This document shows positions 7,057-10,135 of a stretch of DNA of 10,135 bases, in pieces (position 1 is the stretch's first letter; every line of letters starts with the position of its first letter). A model generated the notes under the pieces. The model made no database searches, was not told the origin of the DNA, and saw nothing but the letters and a program-made list of their open reading frames with translations. Position numbers and translations under genes: made by a program. The stretch is from Candidatus Bathyarchaeota archaeon B26-1 (GTDB taxonomy: Archaea > Thermoproteota > Bathyarchaeia > Bathyarchaeales > B26-1). The stretch is from positions 1-10,135 of the forward strand of contig LUCD01000038.1 in the NCBI GenBank assembly GCA_001593925.1, read 5' to 3'.

Positions 7057-7167
7057 TTGGCTAAGTGGGTCTGCCTCAAGTGTAAGCATAAGTGGAGCCA
7101 CGAGTCGAAGATAGAGCCGAGGAGATGCCCGGTCTGCGGAGCTCAAATGATAATGAAGACGAAGTAG
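7057..7167 (+). CDS. 36-residue zinc-ribbon protein
   Basis: A very short gene: TTG start, 36 codons, TAG at 7165-7167. The product has two knuckles, CLKC (C6, C9) and CPVC (C24, C27), 14 residues apart, a classic four-cysteine zinc ribbon, plus a basic tail ending MKTK. Tryptophans at 4 and 13 flank the first knuckle. It is almost nothing but the zinc ribbon, so it probably acts by binding nucleic acid or a larger protein complex; no specific role can be assigned. Support for its being real: a TATA-like box at the right distance, GGTGG six bases before the TTG, and perfectly spaced cysteines. An in-frame TTG at 7039 would add six residues. It converges on the MoaD-like gene across a hairpin. 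Confidence 0.75.
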   Translation: MAKWVCLKCKHKWSHESKIEPRRCPVCGAQMIMKTK

Positions 7168-7170
7168 CTC

Positions 7171-7202
7171 CGACCCTCCTCTCTTAAAAGAGAGCCGGGT
7201 CG
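7171..7202. terminator. Hairpin between two convergent genes, possible two-way terminator
   Basis: CGACCC (7171-7176) pairs with GGGTCG (7197-7202), and inside them CTCTCT (7179-7184) pairs with AGAGAG (7189-7194) around TAAA, with a two-by-two internal mismatch. The 32-base hairpin fills nearly all of the 37 bases between the zinc-ribbon stop and the MoaD-like stop. No long T-run follows on either strand, and archaeal termination usually depends on T-runs, so it could instead be a mRNA 3'-end stabiliser. Confidence 0.45.
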
Positions 7203-7204
7203 AG

Positions 7205-7489
7205 TTAGCCTCCGCTTATCAAACTCATTATTGCAACGATGTCCCCATCTTTCAGCTGGACGTCCCTTCCACGCGTCCTGTCCACGGCGACCCCGTTAAC
7301 GGTGATGACGAAGGATGGGTCCACACCGCTCCTGTCAGCCTCGAAGAGTTTCCTAACCGACCCTCCGTGAACCTCAACGATCTTCTCGAGCAGGTCCGAT
7401 AGGGAAGCCCCATCCTCGAGGACGTACTCGCCTTCCCTGACGCCGAGCTTGCTCCTCAGAACCCCCAAATACTGAACCTTGACGAGCAT
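7205..7489 (-). CDS. MoaD/ThiS-family beta-grasp protein ending in Gly-Gly
   Basis: 94 residues with a ubiquitin-like beta-grasp pattern: MLVKVQYLGVLRSKLG (strand 1 and turn), SLSDLLEKIVEVHG (helix), FVITVNGVAVDR (strands 3-4) and LKDGDIVAIMSLISGG ending on the last residues 93-94. Proteins of this family are activated at the terminal Gly-Gly and carry sulfur to molybdopterin, thiamine or tRNA, or act as archaeal ubiquitin-like modifiers (SAMPs). No MoaE, ThiF-like activating enzyme or molybdopterin gene is in view, so the pathway cannot be chosen. The frame is open further upstream to 7651, but the family starts at this Met and the extra stretch has no match, so 7489 is the start. GAAGGAG directly abuts the ATG, which is too close for a normal ribosome site. 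TTTAAATC at 7521-7528 would start transcription near 7498, giving a very short leader. Confidence 0.85.
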   Translation of the reverse strand: MLVKVQYLGVLRSKLGVREGEYVLEDGASLSDLLEKIVEVHGGSVRKLFEADRSGVDPSFVITVNGVAVDRTRGRDVQLKDGDIVAIMSLISGG

Positions 7490-7520
7490 CTCCTTCGTGA
7501 TGAAGTAGAATTGCCGGCTC

Positions 7521-7528
7521 GATTTAAA
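7521..7528 (-). promoter_or_regulatory. TATA-like box of the MoaD-like gene
   Basis: TTTAAATC on the minus strand, a near-consensus archaeal box 32-39 bases before the ATG. It predicts a leader of about ten bases and supports the short 94-residue reading over the longer open frame that runs through this site. Confidence 0.48.
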
Positions 7529-7591
7529 GATTTTTGTGACTGCCTTCGGCTCTAAAGGGGAAGCCCCAATGTTTTTTAGGAGACCTGCCAA

Positions 7592-7599
7592 GTTAATTG
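7592..7599 (+). promoter_or_regulatory. Possible TATA-like box of the DUF99 gene
   Basis: GTTAATTG in the divergent gap. It predicts initiation near 7622, which lies after the TTG at 7619 and before the TTG at 7634. It is a weak match, useful mainly as an argument about the start codon. Confidence 0.28.
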
Positions 7600-7633
7600 T
7601 GAAGTAGGTTGACCCTGATTGAGGGGCGGGATT

Positions 7634-8245
7634 TTGGCGCTTCACGTCCATAAAAAGGCGATAAGAGCTTTGGGAGTCTCTGAGAGCTTCAGGAAGGGGG
7701 TAGGCGGAAAGTCCGTCCTAGCCGGGGTCGTCATGAGGTCTGACATGGTCATCGACGGGTTTACCTTCGGGTTCGCCGAGGTCGGGGGGATGGACTCAAC
7801 CGACCGCATAACCGAGATGTACAAGAACCTCAACAGGGAGGACGTGAATCTACTCCTACTGAACGGCTGTGTCATAAGCTGGTACAACGTGGTCGACCTC
7901 CAAAAACTCCATGAGGAGACGGAGATTCCGCTTATCTGCGTCACCTACGAGGAGTCTCCCGGACTGGAAAGGTACTTTAAGGAGCTCTTCCCAGAAGACT
8001 GGGAGTACAGGGTTTCCGTATACCGTAAGAACGGGGGCAGAACGGAGTTCAGGTTGAAGACGGGCCACACAGTTTACGTACGCTTTCTAGGCGTGAGCCG
8101 TGAGGATGCTGAAGGTGTCCTCAACAAGTTTACGCTCCACGGAGCCGTTCCCGAACCTTTGAGGGTAGCCCGCCTCTTAGCACGGTCTCTGATGAGAACC
8201 CTGAGCAAAGAAAGGTTATCGGAACTAATGGAAACCCTTCGTTAG
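7634..8245 (+). CDS. DUF99 (UPF0215) family protein, endonuclease V-like fold
   Basis: 203 residues, typical for DUF99. Diagnostic segments are KAIRALGVSESFRKG (8-22), VVMRSDMVIDGFTFG (32-46), GGMDSTDRITEMYKNL (51-66), NLLLLNGCVISWYNVVDLQK (72-91) and PLICVTYEESPGLE (99-112). Structures of the family show an RNase H-like fold related to endonuclease V; acidic residues D41, D54 and D88 occupy conserved positions, but the biochemical role in archaea is not established to my knowledge. The start is uncertain: TTG at 7634 follows GAGGGGCGGG and lies after the predicted transcription start, while an in-frame TTG at 7619 would add MRGGI. I chose 7634. It diverges from the MoaD-like gene with about 144 bases between them. 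There is no sign of truncation. Confidence 0.87.
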   Translation: MALHVHKKAIRALGVSESFRKGVGGKSVLAGVVMRSDMVIDGFTFGFAEVGGMDSTDRITEMYKNLNREDVNLLLLNGCVISWYNVVDLQKLHEETEIPLICVTYEESPGLERYFKELFPEDWEYRVSVYRKNGGRTEFRLKTGHTVYVRFLGVSREDAEGVLNKFTLHGAVPEPLRVARLLARSLMRTLSKERLSELMETLR

Positions 8246-8311
8246 CCCACTATCCCCTAACGGAACCCGTCTCGCAGTTTTAGGCCGCCGTCTCCCCTAA
8301 TCTGAGGGCTT

Positions 8312-8491
8312 TCACATAAGCCTGTCTAGGAGATAATAGAAGAGCGTTGAGAATGCTTCTATGATGGCTACCGCCAAAATCGAACCCGAGAGTTCCCCCG
8401 TCAGAAGATAGGTTACACCTACAGCTACAGGGTCGACGACTAGCCGATAGATCACGGTCTTCTTAATGGAAATTCTGCGGGGACGTGAAAT
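8312..8491 (-). CDS. Small DUF2061-type membrane protein with an unclear or frameshifted start
   Basis: The open frame between a TAG (8495-8497) and a TGA (8312-8314) encodes about 60 residues. It contains ISIKKTVIYRLVVDPVAVGV, then TYLLTGELSGSILAVAIIEA, and ends FYYLLDRLM, with two membrane helices. This follows the DUF2061 pattern (a K-T-x-x-x-R start, a TG between the helices, and a Y-Y-L-x-x-R end). Its function is unknown; the family is a small integral-membrane protein. No ATG, GTG or TTG lies before the KKT segment in this frame. An ATG at 8500-8502 would read MPS and then run out of frame, and a one- or two-base change would join it to the domain. A TATA-like AGTATAAATC upstream fits that ATG. 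So it is either a frameshifted gene or one starting at ATT (8489-8491), which sets the end given here. It fills most of the 316-base gap. Confidence 0.62.
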   Translation of the reverse strand: MSRPRRISIKKTVIYRLVVDPVAVGVTYLLTGELSGSILAVAIIEAFSTLFYYLLDRLM

Positions 8492-8537
8492 TGGCTAGGC
8501 ATCACCACGCCACGCTCAGATTTAAGGGAAGACGGTA

Positions 8538-8547
8538 GATTTATACT
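8538..8547. promoter_or_regulatory. AT-rich core that reads as a TATA-like box on both strands
   Basis: On the minus strand it gives AGTATAAATC, whose predicted start near 8517 leaves a 15-base leader before the ATG at 8502 of the DUF2061 gene. On the plus strand it gives TTTATACT, but that predicts initiation near 8570, after the ATG at 8562 of the membrane gene. It therefore fits the minus-strand gene better. Confidence 0.4.
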
Positions 8548-8561
8548 TTGCTATAGATGCC

Positions 8562-9677
8562 ATGGCGCTGTCAAGCTACGGAAAACGTTTAAATAAATTC
8601 ACAGAGCATGATCTTTTGGGAGAGAAACGTTTTAATGTTAAGGTGAATGCCAGCTTGAGGAGACGGTTTCCGGTCAGCAAGTATGAGTTTTTGGCGCTCA
8701 GTATATCCGTAGCGGCCTTCCTCGCCTTTCGACTCCCTTCGAGGATGTTTCCGGCTTACTTCTATGAGAGCTTTACTTTTAGGATGGCTCCGGCTTATAT
8801 ATACTTATACAGAGGCTTGACATTTAGTACGTCTGGAGCGGCCTTCGTCGCCTTTCTGCTCCTTATACTCTCGAGGAGACGGCGTCTGGCCAGCAAGCAT
8901 GAGGACTTGATGCTTAACGTGTTTATAGTGGCTTTCGCCGCCTTTCTACTCTTCGCATACTACGAAGTAAACGCCTATTCCTTTCTGGGAATCCACGTAT
9001 ATTGTGATCCTGTCCGCCTCCCCACCTTCACGATAGAGGGGTTGGATATCGAGACGGCCTTCCTATATAGGGATGAGAGCGGGGCCGTCCGCTTAGCGGT
9101 GGTTGTAAGGAACATCGGCTACTCGACCCTCCACTTAAGATCGGTCACCTTGAACAACCTCGAGGTGGAGATACCGCCTGGGACGGAGATTCCGCCCAGA
9201 AGTTACTATATGCCGGAATGCAGAATCCTCAGGCTCAAGCCTCCGGGCCAGCCTACGCTAGGAAAGCCCTACTTCCTAACAGTCACGGCGTCCACAGAGC
9301 TGGACCCCGAGAAAGTCGTTACCGCGTCTAAGAGGTTCATCCCAACCTCCATTCCAGAGTGGATTCCAGGCCGGGTGAGGAGGGTTATCAGCGACGATGA
9401 GGCCGTACGCGCGGCCAGGGAGTATATGCGTGAGAGGTTCAAGTCCGACCCTCTGATGAGAAACTACTTCAGGTGGCGTTTCGAAAACGCAAAGGTGGAG
9501 GGCTATACCCTCAAGGGAAACTATATGACCGTAATCGTGTACCTGGACTATGAGGCCACCCCGTACGTGCGCTATCACTGGACAGCATTTATCTCAGACA
9601 ATTTCAGGGTGTACGTCGATGCCCAACTCGGCTTCTGCACAGGATGGGAGCTTGCCTCCCGCATCGAGAAAGACTGA
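8562..9677 (+). CDS. Unrecognised membrane protein with three helices and a large C-terminal soluble region
   Basis: 371 residues as the longest frame; I do not recognise a named family. Three membrane helices lie at about 41-60, 91-104 and 116-135, separated by arginine-rich turns (RRRF at 33-36, SRRRR at 104-108). The first and third helices are copies at an offset of 72 residues (SKYE at 39 against SKHE at 111). Residues 145-260 are beta-rich with AVVVRNIGYSTLHLRSVTLN, like an immunoglobulin-type extracellular domain. Residues 278-371 alternate helix and strands and end with FRVYVDAQLG, which recalls PepSY-like domains (weak inference). Start: ATG 8562 has no ribosome site and its first 30 codons are unusually AT-rich. 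TTG at 8655 has GGTGA eight bases upstream, begins MRRRFPVSKYE just before helix 1, and follows a strong TATA-like box at 8588, so the real protein may be 340 residues. Coordinates here give the outer limit. Confidence 0.68.
   Translation: MALSSYGKRLNKFTEHDLLGEKRFNVKVNASLRRRFPVSKYEFLALSISVAAFLAFRLPSRMFPAYFYESFTFRMAPAYIYLYRGLTFSTSGAAFVAFLLLILSRRRRLASKHEDLMLNVFIVAFAAFLLFAYYEVNAYSFLGIHVYCDPVRLPTFTIEGLDIETAFLYRDESGAVRLAVVVRNIGYSTLHLRSVTLNNLEVEIPPGTEIPPRSYYMPECRILRLKPPGQPTLGKPYFLTVTASTELDPEKVVTASKRFIPTSIPEWIPGRVRRVISDDEAVRAAREYMRERFKSDPLMRNYFRWRFENAKVEGYTLKGNYMTVIVYLDYEATPYVRYHWTAFISDNFRVYVDAQLGFCTGWELASRIEKD
8588..8597 (+). promoter_or_regulatory. Strong TATA-like box inside the nominal start of the membrane gene
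   Basis: TTTAAATAAA is the closest match to the archaeal TATA consensus in this half of the window. It predicts initiation near 8618, inside the longest frame but upstream of GTG 8643 and TTG 8655. Together with the local AT-richness, it argues that the first 30 codons are promoter and leader, not coding. Confidence 0.42.
8676..8963 (+). repeat. In-frame internal repeats encoding membrane helices
   Basis: The DNA around AGCAAGTATGAG at 8676 recurs as AGCAAGCATGAG at 8892, an offset of 216 bases (72 codons). About half of the residues in the following 20 are identical. A block AGCGGCCTTCCTCGCCTTTC at 8711-8730 recurs with one change at 8837-8856 (offset 126), and more divergently at 8927-8946. 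All offsets are multiples of three. This is a cryptic duplication within one gene rather than a mobile repeat. Confidence 0.6.
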
Positions 9678-9751
9678 TCGACATCATCTCGCAGGGGGTG
9701 AGATTAGGCACACTTTCTAGTCGAGGTCAGATCATATTTCGCCATGAAACT

Positions 9752-10135
9752 CTAGGAGAGTTTTCTCCAGTATTTTAGAACCTCGTTTCTCGTTCCTGAA
9801 GACTCCGAGAACTCGAGAAGTTTGGCGTGGAGCTTCTCAGCTACATCCCCCTTCTCGTTGAAGATGTTCCTCTCTTGCGAAGGGTCCTCCGACAGGTGAT
9901 AGAGCTCGTTGCTCGGAATTCCCCCATAATCTTCTGAAACCTCTCGAAGCCATCGACAATCCTAGTTTTAAGTTCTAAGGTGCCTCCTCAAGGGCTTTTT
10001 ATGCGTCGTCTCCGTCACCTCTCCGGCTCAATTCCCGAACCTCAACGTCGTACTCTTTATTGTTCAATAGGTTTCGGTAGGTTCCATGCGAAGCCTGTCT
10101 CTCTACGCCGAACCTGCCAGTCCAGCCCTTTACCG
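9752..10135 (-). pseudogene. Decayed sulfatase (alkaline phosphatase superfamily) C-terminus, multiply frameshifted
   Basis: From 9961 down to the TAG at 9752-9754 the minus strand reads 69 codons. These include SNELYHLSEDPSQERNIFNE, then KGDVAEKLHAKLLEF and a tail EVLKYWRKLS. The ELYxLxxDPxExxN pattern is the standard C-terminal signature of arylsulfatase-type sulfatases. Just upstream, the frame meets a TAG (9962-9964), while neighbouring frames hold pieces that look like the preceding region (HLRT; IVDGFERFQKIMGEF). Further up, 10133-9999 is open in another frame with GWTGRFGVERQASHGTYRN, ending in TAA. At least two frame changes and two stops break the coding line, so the gene is a remnant unless the sequence has several errors. 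The rest lies beyond the window. The catalytic formylglycine region is not in view. The sulfatase call for the last 50 residues is firm; membership of the 10133-9999 piece is inferred. Confidence 0.66.

Noticed and set aside
7490..7651. N-terminal extension of the MoaD-like protein
   Set aside because: The frame stays open, but the stretch contains the promoter-like TTTAAATC and overlaps the DUF99 start. The beta-grasp domain begins at the Met at 7489.
9276..9578. Minus-strand frame opposite the C-terminal part of the membrane gene
   Set aside because: No domain or ribosome site, and the plus-strand frame is continuous with good codon use.
1..10135. CRISPR arrays, insertion sequences, attachment sites or replication origin repeats
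   Set aside because: I saw no regularly spaced direct repeats, no transposase or integrase reading frame, no flanking target duplications and no tRNA gene that could act as an integration site.

Overview
The window looks archaeal. It has TATA-like boxes about 25-35 bases before several genes, short or absent leaders, TTG as a start codon, and archaeal families such as DUF99, an SLC41/MgtE-type divalent-cation transporter and a DUF4443-like winged-helix regulator. Codon use is GC-rich, with many AGG/AGA arginine and CTA/CTC leucine codons. A thermophilic or TACK-type lineage is my guess; there is no rRNA or tRNA here to settle it.

Layout. 1-189 holds the last 62 codons of an EamA-type membrane transporter (+). 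It converges on a minus-strand tldD-tldE pair (2965 to 197) with directly abutting reading frames, which probably encodes a two-subunit zinc peptidase. 2966-3191 is a leader and promoter region with a strong nested hairpin. It is followed on the + strand by a duplicated-domain Mg2+/divalent-cation transporter (3192-4397) and a winged-helix regulator (4487-5119). The regulator converges on a minus-strand M24B Xaa-Pro dipeptidase (5140-6207). Upstream of that, on the same strand, is a PAP2-fold membrane phosphatase relative with two altered active-site positions (6276-6920).

Divergent from the phosphatase is a 36-residue zinc-ribbon protein (7057-7167). It converges, across a hairpin filling almost the whole gap, on a MoaD/ThiS-like beta-grasp protein ending in Gly-Gly (7205-7489). 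Divergent from that is a DUF99 (endonuclease V-fold) protein (7634-8245). A small DUF2061-type membrane protein lies on the minus strand at 8312-8491, and its start appears broken. It is followed by an unrecognised three-helix membrane protein with internally repeated helices and a large C-terminal soluble region (8562-9677). The right end (9752-10135) carries a decayed, multiply frameshifted sulfatase C-terminus on the minus strand.

How the genes fit together. Only tldD-tldE is a convincing operon. Most other genes have their own promoter-like element, so this is a patchwork of housekeeping functions (peptide turnover, metal ion transport, lipid phosphate chemistry, sulfur-carrier or ubiquitin-like chemistry) rather than one pathway. 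I saw no convincing defence, mobile or biosynthetic cluster. The points most worth a second look are the hairpin before the cation transporter, the altered PAP2 active site, the broken DUF2061 start and the internally duplicated membrane protein.
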